Origin: Cunninghamia lanceolata
Taxonomy: Eukaryota > Streptophyta > Pinopsida > Cupressales > Cupressaceae
DNA: 64,000 nt
Assembly (NCBI GenBank): GCA_027924645.1
Contig: BSBN01000334.1
Span: forward strand, 2,170,001-2,234,000
Direction of reading: 5' to 3'
Both the position numbers and the translations under genes were made by a program. Every line of letters starts with the position of its first letter. Within the stretch, counting starts at the first letter, position 1. The notes below the pieces were generated by a model that was given only the letters and a program-made list of their open reading frames with translations, was not told the origin of the DNA and made no database searches. This document shows, one piece after another, positions 23,593-34,360 of the stretch.

Positions 23593-25217
23593 TGTTGCAA
23601 GTATGTGCTAATCAGTGTTGTCATTGATGTCAACATGTTTGTGTTGTCATTAGTGTCAACTATGTCTTCTAATGAAGTTATTATTGTTTGATTTAGTTGC
23701 TTTGATAAAAGGTGACTTGGATGCTTTGTATAGATGCTGAAGGTGTTGAGAATATGCTTATGTAGCTTGGTTTCCATGTACTTTTGAGAAAATTTGATTA
23801 TTACTAGAAATAGTGTGTTGAAGGAGTCTTTTGGCTTACAAAATACTGTTCGAGTTTTTGCTCCGTATTTCCTCTGTGTTGGAAATCTAAATGTGTGGTT
23901 TGGACATGTTATTGAGAAATTTTTGAAGATACTAAATCCAAAATTTGGTGCTCCAAATTGTTGTACAGTTAAAGTTATGTTCACTAGTTTGAGAATAGTA
24001 TTTGATAGTGTCTTTGAAGTTGTGCAGAGGTGTCTAGGAGAAAGTATTTTACTCTGCATTCCTCCGCAGATAGGTTTTAGGTACTATGGTTCTAGATATA
24101 TGTTCATAAGGATCTTACCTACCTTCCATCCAAAAGGTTTGTGATTTGGTGCTCCAAAAAGCAATCTATTATGTGATAGAGTTCGACAGTGTTGTTGTTT
24201 TCAGGTGAAATTTGTTGTGTTCAGGTGAAAGTTGTTGTGGCTGAATTTGTTGGTTTTCAGGTGACTCCAAGATGTTCATGGATGTTTCTAGATTGTGTTT
24301 AAGCCTTGTGTAAGGTCTGCAAGTTATGGTTGTGATCGTGAAAGCATGTGATCAAGAATTCCTTATGTGAACACTATTTGGCTGACCTTGAATGTTTACA
24401 GAGTTGATTTGATGATTATGTAAGTGTTGTGTAGCATGCTTGAATGGATTTAGGTCCAATATAATGTGTAAAGTGGTTTTCCTTAATTCCTTTGTGTCAT
24501 GGAATGTTTGGGTCTAGACCTATTTCAAATATTTTGTGTTTGTTGATCTTGGAGATTATTTCAAGGATTGACGATTGTGTTGCCGACCTTGAAGATTGTT
24601 TCAAGGTTAATGATGGTATAAATAAGGTTCAAGGATTTGTGAATCATGTGTGCATGAGGGAGATGATGGGTGTGATGTGAGTGTGAAAAAAAAGTAGTAA
24701 GACCTTTCGAGAGTTAGGCGACTGGAAGTAGTGAGTAGAAGGTGTCTACTATCTTTCAGTATAGATGCAAAGGTGATGTTTGGTGTGGTTCATTGGAACT
24801 GAACCCATGCATATGTTAGATACAATTATATTAGTTCACTTTTGGCAGTGAGCCTCTTCTTCTTCTATCTTTTTCTCAGTGGGCAGTGAGTTCACTTCGA
24901 TAGTGAGTCCACCTGCAATGAGCATTCTCTCTCTTGGGTAGTGAGCCTCTTCTAATTTAGTATTGCTACTACTTTATATTGTGAGCTAATCCTCATTGTG
25001 GTTTTGCCCTTTTAGGGGTTTCCACGTAAAATATGATGTTTTCTTGTGTTTGATGTGGTTATGATTTAGCTTTTGTGATTTGTTTTTTAGGCTTAATCAT
25101 CATAACAAATTTAAGGGGTAATCAAGATAATGTGGATCTAAATGTTTGTCAGGGTTTAAAGGTTTTTTTATACAACTAATTCACCCTCCCCCTCTTAGTT
25201 GTCTTGTGCATTCAACA
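23593..25217 (+). repeat. Copia-2 5' LTR
   Basis: 1625 bp, starting TGTTGCAAGTATGTGC (as Copia-1) and ending CATTCAACA, with a TATA box at 24617-24624. It belongs to the Copia-1 family but is well diverged from it. The 3' LTR is not present in the window. Confidence 0.9.
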
Positions 25218-25219
25218 AT

Positions 25220-25232
25220 TGGTATAAGAGCC
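25220..25232 (+). other. Copia-2 primer-binding site
   Basis: TGGTATAAGAGCC follows the LTR by two bases; a variant of the initiator Met-tRNA complement. Confidence 0.85.
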
Positions 25233-25275
25233 AATTTCCTTTGAAGAAAGCTTAACAGCTTGAGGTAGATCTGGG

Positions 25276-26305
25276 ATGGCACACAAGAAGGATGATACTC
25301 TTACAACTGACTCTAAAGGATGTATGGAAGAAAATGTAGAAAATGCTCTGGAAGTAAGCCTTGTTAATGAAGATACTACTCAAGAAAAGAACTATTGGTT
25401 TATTGACAGTAGTTGCTCAAATCATATGACCGGTGATAAAAGCAAGTTTGTTAAATTTAAGAAACATGATGAAGGACTAGTCATTTTTGGTGATGATTTT
25501 ACTACTGAGATATGTGGAAGAGGCTCAATCAGTCTTGATGGAAATCATATTACTAATGATGTTCTTAATGCCAAAGGATTAAAGAAAAATCTCTTGAGCA
25601 TTGGACAACTATGTAGCAAAGGATACAAACTTATGTTTCAGGATGATGGCTTTGAGATTAGAAAGAAATCCAGAACTCTGATAGTTATTGGAAAAAGGAC
25701 AGATGGAAATATTTATCATCTCAAAGAAGGTGATTGTTATTGCTTTATGACTCAAATCAATGAAAGTTGTCTATGGCATAGAAGGATGTGTAACATAAGT
25801 TTTGATAGTCTAATGAAGATAAGTACAGTTCAAGTTGTGAAAGACCTACCAAAGATCATCAAACCTACTAATACTATCTGCAAGGAATGTCAAGATGGAA
25901 AGCAAGTGAGGAGAAATTCCAAAGTGAACTATTGAAATTAGTGCATACAAAACCTTGTGGTCCTACCAAAGTTAGGATTTTTCAGGGTGATTGGTATGTT
26001 ATGATATTAACTAATGATTATTCCAGAATGACATGGGTTATTTTTTTAAAGAAAAATTAGAATCCCTATATAAGTTCAAGACATTTAAAACTATGGTTGA
26101 GAATGAAATAAGTTTGAAAATCAAATACTTGAGCTCTGATGGAGAGCTTACTCCAAATGAGTTTAACACCTATTGTGAGGATCATGGGATAAAGAGGTAA
26201 TTATCTACTCCTAGGACTTCTCAGCAAAATGGAGCAGTTGAAAGGAAGAACATGACCATTCAAGAAGCTGCAAGGACTATGTTAGGAGAAGCAAGCCTAC
26301 TGGAA
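25276..26305 (+). pseudogene. pol: Copia-2 5' coding part: gag start fused to protease and integrase
   Basis: A true ATG at 25276 gives MAHKKDDTLTTDSKGC, then jumps straight to the segment before the protease. The gag body and its zinc knuckle, present in Copia-1, are missing. Protease reads WFIDSSCSNHMTGDK, so the usual DSG is DSS. The pre-integrase domain is LLSIGQLCSKGY...LWHRRM. After a frameshift near 25935 the integrase shows HTKPCG, with Lys where the first catalytic Asp is expected, DYSRMTWV, then QQNGAVERKN (Glu present). It stops being integrase at LLE, exactly where E3 inserted (26306). The frame resumes at 43143 with VY. Confidence 0.9.
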
Positions 26306-27030
26306 TGTCATGACCCCTTTTTATTTAATTCATGTTGGAGGAGATATTTTCCAATTCAAAATATTTTCCTTGGGCTAAGGTATGGAAATTGGAAAATGAT
26401 TATATCTAAAATTGGTTATTTGGGCCTGAATCATTTATTAGTTCTTATTTATGAGAAAAGGGGTCAAATAATTAATTTAATATTATTATTTTGGATTATT
26501 TACCCAAGGAGGGGTGTGGTATTTCATGTGAGAATGTTTGTAACCTCCAGGTTTAGGTGGCAGTCTATTATTAGCAAATTCCTTTGTAGTTTTTATGACA
26601 ACTTGCATGCAAGGAGTTATTATTTAATTTTGGTGGGGAGTGGGCCTATTTTGGAGGGAAAATGATGTAATATTATTAATTTATTTATTTTTCCAAGAGG
26701 GGGTCATTTGGATTTTCTCCTCTATATATTTGCAGGAAAAAACACATTTCAGGCATGTTAATTTATCTTATAGAAGCTCTGCCAAAAATTGTTGGACACT
26801 TGTGTTCATACAAAAATCTTCTATGGATGAAAACCCATTGGAGATTGGAATCAAAGGATGAAAAACCTTTGCTTCAAAGAGAAATTTCACTCAAAGTTTA
26901 CATTGGAGCTTAAGGATTTGTAGTTAGTTTAGTATTTCTGAGTGTTGTGTGTGTTGCAAGTTACAGGTAAAGTTTTGGAGAGAAGTTGATGTGGCTTTGG
27001 TGTTGTATGTTGTATTTTGATTTTTCTATT
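26306..27030 (+). repeat. E3 5' LTR, left piece
   Basis: It begins TGTCATGACCCC and has a CTATATATT TATA-like box at 26722-26730. It matches the start of the 3' LTR (41635 on) with about 46 differences in about 720 bp by eye. Cut at CTATT by E4. Confidence 0.9.
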
Positions 27031-28290
27031 TGTAATGTCAAAAAATGTCCCCTTGGGGGCTTTTTCCTCATAAGGTTTAGCTCCTGGGTCTTTAGAGTGC
27101 ATTTAGGACATTTTAGTTCATATTTTAGCATCCCGATGGAATGAGACCTAAATCCCATGAAAAATAAGACCTAGGAGGACCCCTTGAGTTGTACCCTACC
27201 TAAAATAGGGGGGAGGACTTGGGCGTCCATGCCCTAGTCCTACCCTATTTTAGGGCAGCCCTAATTTCTGGCTGTCAGTTAGTGACCGTTATTAGGTCCC
27301 TTTGCCAACATGGTAAGTTTGAATTTCAAATATCTTGGTAGGAATGCTTGTAGGTGCATATATAAGCAAGCTTAGGCATTCATTTGTAAAATAGATTTCA
27401 AGTAGATTGTTATTGTGAACTCTAGCCATTCTCAAGGTGATTTAAGGCTTTCTATTATGTTGCAAGAGAAGACTTGTATGTTTTATGTGTTGATATTTGT
27501 AGATTTGAGCATCAATCTCTTCATGGCATAAAGAGCATCTTCCTCCATGAGAGCTTCACTACAAGGTGACATATCTTTGTGTTTTTATCATTGATTCCTT
27601 TGGTTTTTGGCCTTCGCCTCACAAGGGCATGCCCTCTTTATCTGACAATGGTGTTCGGAGACTTAAGTGTCCTCCGGGGTTTGACTGAGGCAAACCTCTA
27701 AACACCACAACCCCCAAACCAAGTCTTGTGATTGCATGTTATAGGTGTCACATCTAGGAAAAGTGGAGTTGCAAGAAGGTTGGGAAGACATCAAGGATTC
27801 AAGATCTAAAGAGAATTTAGACAAAGGAGCACTTCCAGGACTAGGGCACTCGCTCCAGTGTCCTCTGAAGACAGATTCTAGAAAACAAAAGTTAACAGGG
27901 CTGATCAGTGTTTGAAGGAGGTCTAGATTCCTTGAAAAAGTAGGTACCTTGGACTTGGGCACCCATTCCAGTGTCCCTGACTATTCTGCTTCAGAACCCC
28001 CAAAAAAAGGTATTCTGTATTTTGGTATTTTACTCCCGTCTGTAAGAGCTTTTTTCGTCTTTCGTCAATTTGTTGTCGTATTTGCATAATTAGGGTTTTA
28101 ATGGTCAATTAAGCATAGGAGAAGGAAAAATTAATAATCAATTCCCTAATCCAATCTTCCAGTCATTTTCAAGTGACCTAGGGTATGATAGTTCTCACCA
28201 CTCGACCCTAGATCCTTCAATGTTAGGGTGAAAGGAGGATTTTAACATCTAAGCCACAAAAGATCAACAAATTCATTTTTACCCTAAACA
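27031..28290 (+). repeat. E4 5' LTR
   Basis: 1260 bp, TGTAATGTC...ACCCTAAACA. TATA box TATATAAG at 27359-27366; in the 3' LTR the same place reads TACATAAG. It is followed by TTTTGGTGAAAC, a weak candidate primer site whose tRNA I cannot assign. Confidence 0.9.
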
Positions 28291-29001
28291 TTTTGGTGAA
28301 ACTATGTCTTTGAACTTAAATTGCAACTTTCTAAGTGTTTTTCTACATATTTTGTGTGATTTCATTCATTCATTTGGTCATTTAATTTATTGCATTGAGA
28401 AAATTTCAAAAAAAATTGAAAAATTTAGAAAAATACAAAAAATTGCATTGTTGGGCTTACTAAATTGTGTCAATTCTTCCTAAAATTTCCTAATTCATGA
28501 ATTTTACATCAGAACTAATATAAAATAAAGAAAAATTCAAAAATTCAAAATCTTGCTTTGCATTTTCATCATTTAATTGCTAAGGTTTTGTGGAAATTTT
28601 GACATTTTTTAGATAACCTAATAATTCCAAAATCTAGGGTTTGTAGGCAAAATATTTTATTAGATTTTTCTACTTATTTTAGAGGCTCATTCAAATTTTA
28701 ATTTGTCTGTAGTCTTTCATTTTAATGTGAATTTGCAATTAAATTTAAATTATTTGCATTTTTGCATCAAAAAATTCAACAAAAACTAGCAATTTTGGTG
28801 CATTTTCATTAAATTTTCATGGGAATTTTGCATGATTAATCTTGAAAATCATTTTCAGATCTGATAGTATTTAATTTCCATCATAAATTAGACATTAAAT
28901 AATTTTCATAGCATTTTGTTCCAAAATCTCAAACCTAGGGCTTCAAAAATAACAATTTTCACTAAAATCGGCCTTATCAACTCTCTAAATTTACACTATA
29001 G
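28291..29001 (+). other. E4 AT-rich leader
   Basis: About 0.7 kb between the LTR and the tandem repeats, rich in AAATTTT-type words. No gene seen. Confidence 0.6.
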
Positions 29002-29700
29002 GTGTGTTGTGAAGGATATTTTTGCATTAATTTTATTTTATCAAGGTAATCATTTTCTATCCCTCATAAAAATATTCACAACACCCTTTTAACAGGCTCT
29101 TGTAGTGAAAATTCAGTGAAAAACTACACATTTTGGCTATTTTTGCCCTAGGGTTTGACCTAGTTTGCACTCCAAGTGTGTTGTAATCAATTTTATGGAT
29201 TGAGGTTACTTATATTATTGATATTATTTTCTATACCTCCTTAAATTCATTACAACACCTCTTTTTCTAGGTCTTGGAGTTGAAAAACCTAAAAAATTGC
29301 ATATTTTGCTATATTTTCACTAGGGTTTTACCTTAAGTGGCATTACAATCGTGTTGTGTTGGGTATTTTTTCATCAAGTGGCTGTTATTACTGATATTAT
29401 TTTCTATCCATCAACATTTTCCTCACAACATCCTTTGTTATTCTCTTTTGCATTGAATTTTGGTGAAAAAAGTGTTCATTTTGACATATTTTCACTATAT
29501 TTTGACTTGGCATTATCTTGGATTTGCATCAAGAGTGTGTTGAGAGTGATTAGATTACTGTTTTGGACCTATATCAGACATATAACTTGTTGTCCTCGAT
29601 CATAATCCTTACAATATCCTTTGTTTCATTCATTAGCATAAAAAAAGTATCGAAAATCAAGCATTCTGGGCTATTTTTGCTCTTGACTTTTGCATAAAGT
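29002..29700 (+). repeat. Four diverged ~175-184-bp tandem repeats in E4 leader
   Basis: Anchor words of the GTGTGTTG type occur at 29002, 29176, 29351 and 29535, spaced 174, 175 and 184 bp. Each unit also has, in order, a TATTTTCTATCC-like block, a CACAACACC-like block and TATTTTCACTAGGG or similar. The array ends just before the E4 start codon. Confidence 0.75.
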
Positions 29701-29735
29701 TGAAAAATCTTTTCAAAATCTGATCTTACATTGAA

Positions 29736-30578
29736 ATGGCACCTTCATGTCATTTTTCAATGGTATCTTTACATGCATTTATCAAAAACCTTGATTTTGA
29801 CCAATTTTTAACCCTCATGAATGAACATCCTATGATATTAGAAAGCTTAACTGAGTTCTTCTCAATGAGTAGCAAGGAAAAAGCTGATGATGATCCCATA
29901 AGTTATCCTACTTCCCTTATAACTGAATACCCAAATAAGAAAACTAGGGATAGCTTTAGTAATTCCACTGCTCTCCCTAGCCAAGATGAAGCATTTGTGA
30001 ATGAAGAGCTCCCTTTAAGAAAGAACATTCCATGGGTAGAAAACAAACATTCATTTAGCAATAATTACATTCCTACCTCTGTGGATGCTCCCACCAACCT
30101 TCATCCTTTAGTTGATTGTTTGTACATCTTGAATTTCACTAAGGAAGAGAAGACTTTTAATGTCCCTCCTTTGTTTGAATATTCAAGTCATTTGGACATC
30201 ACTAAGAGGATAGAGAATAAATACGATAGTAAACTTCAACAAGAACATATTCCACCTAGACAAAGGACCTTTGATCTTGGCACTTCCTCCTCTACAACAC
30301 AAAAATCCATAACAAATCAAAGCCCTATGTTACAAAAACCGAGTTGTAAAATACATCAACGTCAACTTGCAAAAAGGAGGAAGGCAAGGCAAAGAGCTTA
30401 CCTTAGATCTCAACAAAAAAACATCAATCCCAACATTCAACCAAACAATAATGATCCTAATAGTGAACAACATAATGAGAAAGATATGAATATGGCTATG
30501 GTACCATATGTCCCACTATCCTCAAACATTAGGGAGTGGGAAGATAACAACAAAGATTTTCTTATAGACAACTTCTAG
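29736..30578 (+). CDS. E4 orphan protein, 280 aa, function unknown
   Basis: An intact frame from a real ATG, MAPSCHFSMVSLHAF, ending DFLIDNF. Residues 1-60 are mildly hydrophobic to acidic (FDQFLTLMNEHPMILESL). Residues 60-190 are Ser/Pro/Asn-rich. A strongly basic patch, RQLAKRRKARQRAYLRSQQK (about residues 208-227), is followed by an Asn-rich run and MAMVPYVPL near the end. No signal peptide, membrane segment, CCHC knuckle, DTG/DSG or RT motif is visible. The basic patch could bind nucleic acid or direct the protein to the nucleus (inference). It is the only frame of size in E4 and has survived without stops although the LTRs differ by about 8%. A consensus splice donor follows the stop. 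Confidence 0.6.
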   Translation: MAPSCHFSMVSLHAFIKNLDFDQFLTLMNEHPMILESLTEFFSMSSKEKADDDPISYPTSLITEYPNKKTRDSFSNSTALPSQDEAFVNEELPLRKNIPWVENKHSFSNNYIPTSVDAPTNLHPLVDCLYILNFTKEEKTFNVPPLFEYSSHLDITKRIENKYDSKLQQEHIPPRQRTFDLGTSSSTTQKSITNQSPMLQKPSCKIHQRQLAKRRKARQRAYLRSQQKNINPNIQPNNNDPNSEQHNEKDMNMAMVPYVPLSSNIREWEDNNKDFLIDNF

Positions 30579-30590
30579 CCTGAAAGGGCC

Positions 30591-30602
30591 CTACAGGTAA
30601 GT
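30591..30602 (+). promoter_or_regulatory. Candidate 5' splice site after the E4 ORF
   Basis: CTACAG|GTAAGTATC, with the junction after 30596, matches the plant donor consensus (CAG|GTAAGT) perfectly and lies 18 bases after the stop codon. Confidence 0.45.
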
Positions 30603-30972
30603 ATCTATAAACTTTTATTTCTATCATAATGTGCTTCCCTTGTGATGTGTTATATGTTGTTTAGGCCTCCTGGAATGACCTTAGATTCTCTTGTAAGGTT
30701 CAAGATACCAGGAGACTGCCTTTGTTGTGACCTTCTTCTATTTATATCATCATTTTTCTATATTGGTCTCTCTCTAATTTCATTGTTGAGTGTTGTGTCT
30801 TACAAACATAGCATTGTGGTTGGTGACTTGGGGGCACCCTACTACGTGATTCTCCCTAAGACACTTGTTTCTCCTCTCTTATTTATTTTTTCCCTTCCTC
30901 TAGTGTTTCCATCTAGCTGGCGGATGATGACAAACATTTATACTAATGCAGACCTAGTGTCCCTTTTGAGAC
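30603..30972 (+). other. E4 sequence after the ORF, no gene
   Basis: About 370 bp of T-rich sequence up to the nested inverted-end element. An open stretch here (30642-31034) runs into that element and is not supported as a gene. Confidence 0.5.
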
Positions 30973-31602
30973 TGTTATCACCCAGATTTTCACCCTTCGC
31001 ATGCAGTTGTGACACCTCATGCAACCTGGAGTAACATTGGAATGATCTCGAAGTGTGGGATTTCGTGTTATGAGATCAGACCTCCAGAGAAGGCTGGTTC
31101 CTTGCTCCAAGCCTATTACTTAGAGTGATGATACTAAATCTAGTGCTAAAAGCTTGCAGGGGAAAGAGTTAGAAGGAGAGTTGAAGGGAAAAGAGGTGAT
31201 ACACCAGATTTAGTGAGAGATGGTGGAAAAGGTATGGGCACAACAATGATTCTTTCACTGTTGAGGGGGGATTCACACAGGTTTAAGGCTGGTTTAAGGC
31301 TTCGGTATGAAGGTTAAACATGCAAAGGGGCCGCTTTACCCACAGAGCAGGCTAAAACTTCAAATGAAACACAGAAATTCAGAGATAAAAGAGGCAAAAA
31401 TTATCCTCTATTAATCATGAAGGCCTAGAAAACTGTTACAATGTAGAACATTTCATAGTAGAATTACACCCATTTAGCTAATTGCACTCATTGGTGGGTA
31501 AAGGAAGATAGCAGAGGCCAGATTCAGGCACAGTGAGTCACATTCCTTTATCCTTGCAGTTACACTAAAATGGATTGACTACAAAATTTTGGCAGCATAA
31601 CA
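30973..31602 (+). repeat. Left 630-bp inverted arm
   Basis: It starts TGTTATCACCCAGATTTTC and ends GGCAGCATAACA. It pairs with 34361-34990. No TATA box or polyadenylation signal stands out. Confidence 0.85.
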
Positions 31603-32401
31603 GCCCCAAAAATACATCCTCCCTCAAAAGAGATCTTACATGCCTTTTATAGGCCAGATTCATGCCAGAAGAGCATGGAGTCCCATAAATATAGAAACGA
31701 GGCCATAAATGCTAGCAGCAGAAGAGTATGGGTAGAGACATGGGGAAGGGATAGGGGCCATGCCTCTGCCATGCCAAAATGTGGAAAACCTCAGCCAGAA
31801 CGCAAGAAAGGACGAGGGATGGAGAAAGAGCCTCCAAAGTCATCGCTCGTCGTACAGGAAAGGGGCCTGAAGGGCAGGGAGCCCATGCACCATGAATGCA
31901 CCTATAGAACTTCACTGCTACTGTGAGGAGAAAAACCCTCCAAAACTTCAAGACGGTCGCTGAAACATCCAATCGGCCAAAATATGCAAAGCCAAATTCA
32001 GAAAATGAAAACCAGAAAATCCCCCAAAAACTTGCTCAAATGAAAGAGGAGGCAAAAACATGCACTCTTGCCTCTACCAGAATGTCAAAATTTGTTGAAA
32101 TGGAGAAGATATCAGTGGTCAAAGATCTAGTCAATTGCCTATATATATCGCTTCTGCGTCTATCTATATATCGGCTCCTAAAAATACCTTTGTTTTCTGC
32201 CTTTGCATGTACAAAATGCTTTGCATATGTCTCTATATTTTGGAGCCAAAAGGCCTCTGCAATCGCTCTCAAAAAATGCATTTGAAAATGCCTTGTATAT
32301 GCAAGAGCCTTTGTATATGCATCTGCCACTGCCATGTGGCACCTTCTGATTTGCCATTGAGTTGGTCTAAGAAGTGGAAATGAAAAACTGCATCTTTCCC
32401 T
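31603..32401. other. Core of inverted-end element, first part
   Basis: GC-richer than its surroundings, with scattered overlapping open stretches on both strands but no supported protein. The TATATCG words begin near 32145. Confidence 0.5.
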
Positions 32402-33315
32402 TTGTATATCGCAATATATACAAGCATACAATCACATATACAAAGCATTGCAGATGTGAAAAAACATTGGTTGTGTTTGAAACTACCTTGAAATATGCCT
32501 TGCATAATGAGATGTACATTGGGTTGTATGTGCAAATATACAAACACCAATATACATGCGGTGGGCCCCGGCCTTGTATTTTCCCCTTGCATCCTCTGCT
32601 TGTATATCGAGATGTACATGCAAATATACAAGTTGCGGACCCAAAACTCTTTATGAAACCATTTAAAAATGCATTCAGGTCCAACTTGTATGTTAACTCT
32701 TGTATCTTTGGTTGTATATGCAAATATACAACCGCATATACAAACCACTGTAGCACCTATTGAATGTACATACATTGCCCTTTGCCTTTGCATATCATTA
32801 CTTGCATGTTTACTTGTATATCATCAATATACAAAAGCTCTTGTATATGGTGGACCCCGCCTTCTGCACATTCGGCCATGTATATCTCCTTGCATATGCG
32901 CGGGCCCCACCATTTGTATCTCCCTTTGCGGCACTGTAGCAAATGTATATATTGGCCTTGTATGTCAAATATACAAACGCAATATACAAACCCTCTCAAA
33001 TACAAATAGGATATCTTTGATGGAATATACCCGCGATGCATATCTTCCATTTGTATATAGCCGATTGTATGTGCGAACATACAAAGCAATATACAAGCCT
33101 TTTTATGCATACAAGCGTGGAATATTCTAAGGAATCTTCAATGTATACTTGCCTTATACATTTAGTGAATGTATATTTACTTGTATGTGCGAACATACAA
33201 GGCAAACATACAAGCTGTCACATGCAAATATAGAATCTTTGAGGAATATTCCCTAAATGTATCTTATACCTTGTATGTTTCACTTGCATCTCCACTTGTA
33301 TATCGCCGATATACA
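32402..33315. repeat. Cluster of nine TTGTAT...ATACAA hairpin sequences
   Basis: Palindromic units of the form TTGTATRT-spacer-ATACAA occur at about 32402, 32524, 32600, 32712, 32814, 32958, 33065, 33181 and 33296. Most spacers are only a few bases (for example TTGTATATGCAAATATACAA). Between them recur GGGCCCC-like words (32563, 32901) and CACTGTAGCA (32746, 32933). Because the units lack stop codons in several frames, they create long overlapping open stretches on both strands that are not genes. Confidence 0.85.
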
Positions 33316-33469
33316 AACCCAGAATATTCCCGGGAATATGCGAAAGATACCCAAAATGTATATGCATTTCCCTAGCCCGATATACATTCAAAAAATGTAT
33401 ATAACTTAATTTTTCATTATTTCCTAAGGCCGATGGAGATTTTCAAGCCCGCCAAATGCATATTTGAAC

Positions 33470-33610
33470 TATATGTTTGACCAAACTTTGACCATGGATA
33501 ACTTCTTCATTTGGCCGAATTTCAGGGTACTGTAAAAAGCAAACCTGCCTATTTTTTCAAGCTCTTTCCAATGGTAAGGTTCTTTAGGCAAGGTTCCTTA
33601 GGAAATTTGG
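33470..33610 (+). repeat. Module shared with the E6 LTR
   Basis: It contains CATTTGGCCGAATTTCAGGG and a following AAACCTGCCTAT. The same order and sequence occur in the E6 LTRs at about 58080-58215 and 63830-63960. Its role is unknown. Confidence 0.7.
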
Positions 33611-34360
33611 CACTTTTGCTTTATAGGGACCTTTGGAAAGAATTTTCAAGGAAAATATCAGGTTGACTATTTGGCTCTAAGCAGAGGGAAAAAATGGGTC
33701 AACAATTTGGCAACCTCTATGGGATGTTTGCCTACTAAACATAAGACCGGTAGCCTTAAGCATCCATTGGGCATGGGGTCAAGTCTAAAACCTGCTGGGA
33801 AACTAGAACTTGCCTCCAAAAACATAAAAAGGGGAAGGGACATGCATTCTTCTAATGACAATGCAGCCTGTGCAGAAGCACTTATGGAAAGGAAAAACTA
33901 AAACAGAAATGAAACCTACTCTAATCCTAAACTAATGAATTAGACATGACTTTAAACAAAGCCATTGACTGGTTCTTGAAAATAACTACCCTTCCTTAAC
34001 AATTTACAATGTTTCCCATTCATATGGGCAGTTAAAAAGAGATAGGGGGAAAATGTACATATGAAAAATTGATAAAACATCCCCTTCAAAGTGGAGATAA
34101 ACTCACCTATCCACCTAGAATGATTGCTGATGTTTCTAACTTGTGATGAATAAATGGGCTGATCCCACTCATTTTGATGCTCAACTTCATGCTTAGAGGT
34201 AAGCATGACAAGTGGTGACTCCTCTTGATATGTCTCCAGCCGAGCTGGATGCCTGATTGGGCATCCCCTTGAAGGCTTTGGATTGATTTCCCCTTGCTCC
34301 GATTCCTTCTCTTCTTGATCTTCACTTGGTATGAAGGTGGCCTCCATTTGACTCTCATGT
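33611..34360. other. Core of inverted-end element, last part
   Basis: No supported feature. Short open stretches on both strands (up to about 130 codons) show no recognised motif. Confidence 0.5.

Noticed and set aside
26252..26861. Open frames starting with integrase-like sequence and running on
   Set aside because: They cross the E3 border at 26306; the first residues are Copia-2 integrase and the rest is LTR.
28291..28310. E4 primer-binding site TGGTGAAAC
   Set aside because: It begins with TGG near the LTR end but matches no plant tRNA end that I can name, so it is mentioned only as a weak candidate.
30642..31034. 130-codon frame after the E4 protein
   Set aside because: It spans the left border of the inverted-end element at 30973, so it is not an original coding unit.
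32036..33375. Many overlapping open frames on both strands, up to 174 codons, rich in Tyr, Cys and Ile
   Set aside because: They arise from the TTGTATAT/ATACAA repeats, which lack stops in several frames. Frames overlap on both strands and share no domain, so they are repeat translations, not genes.
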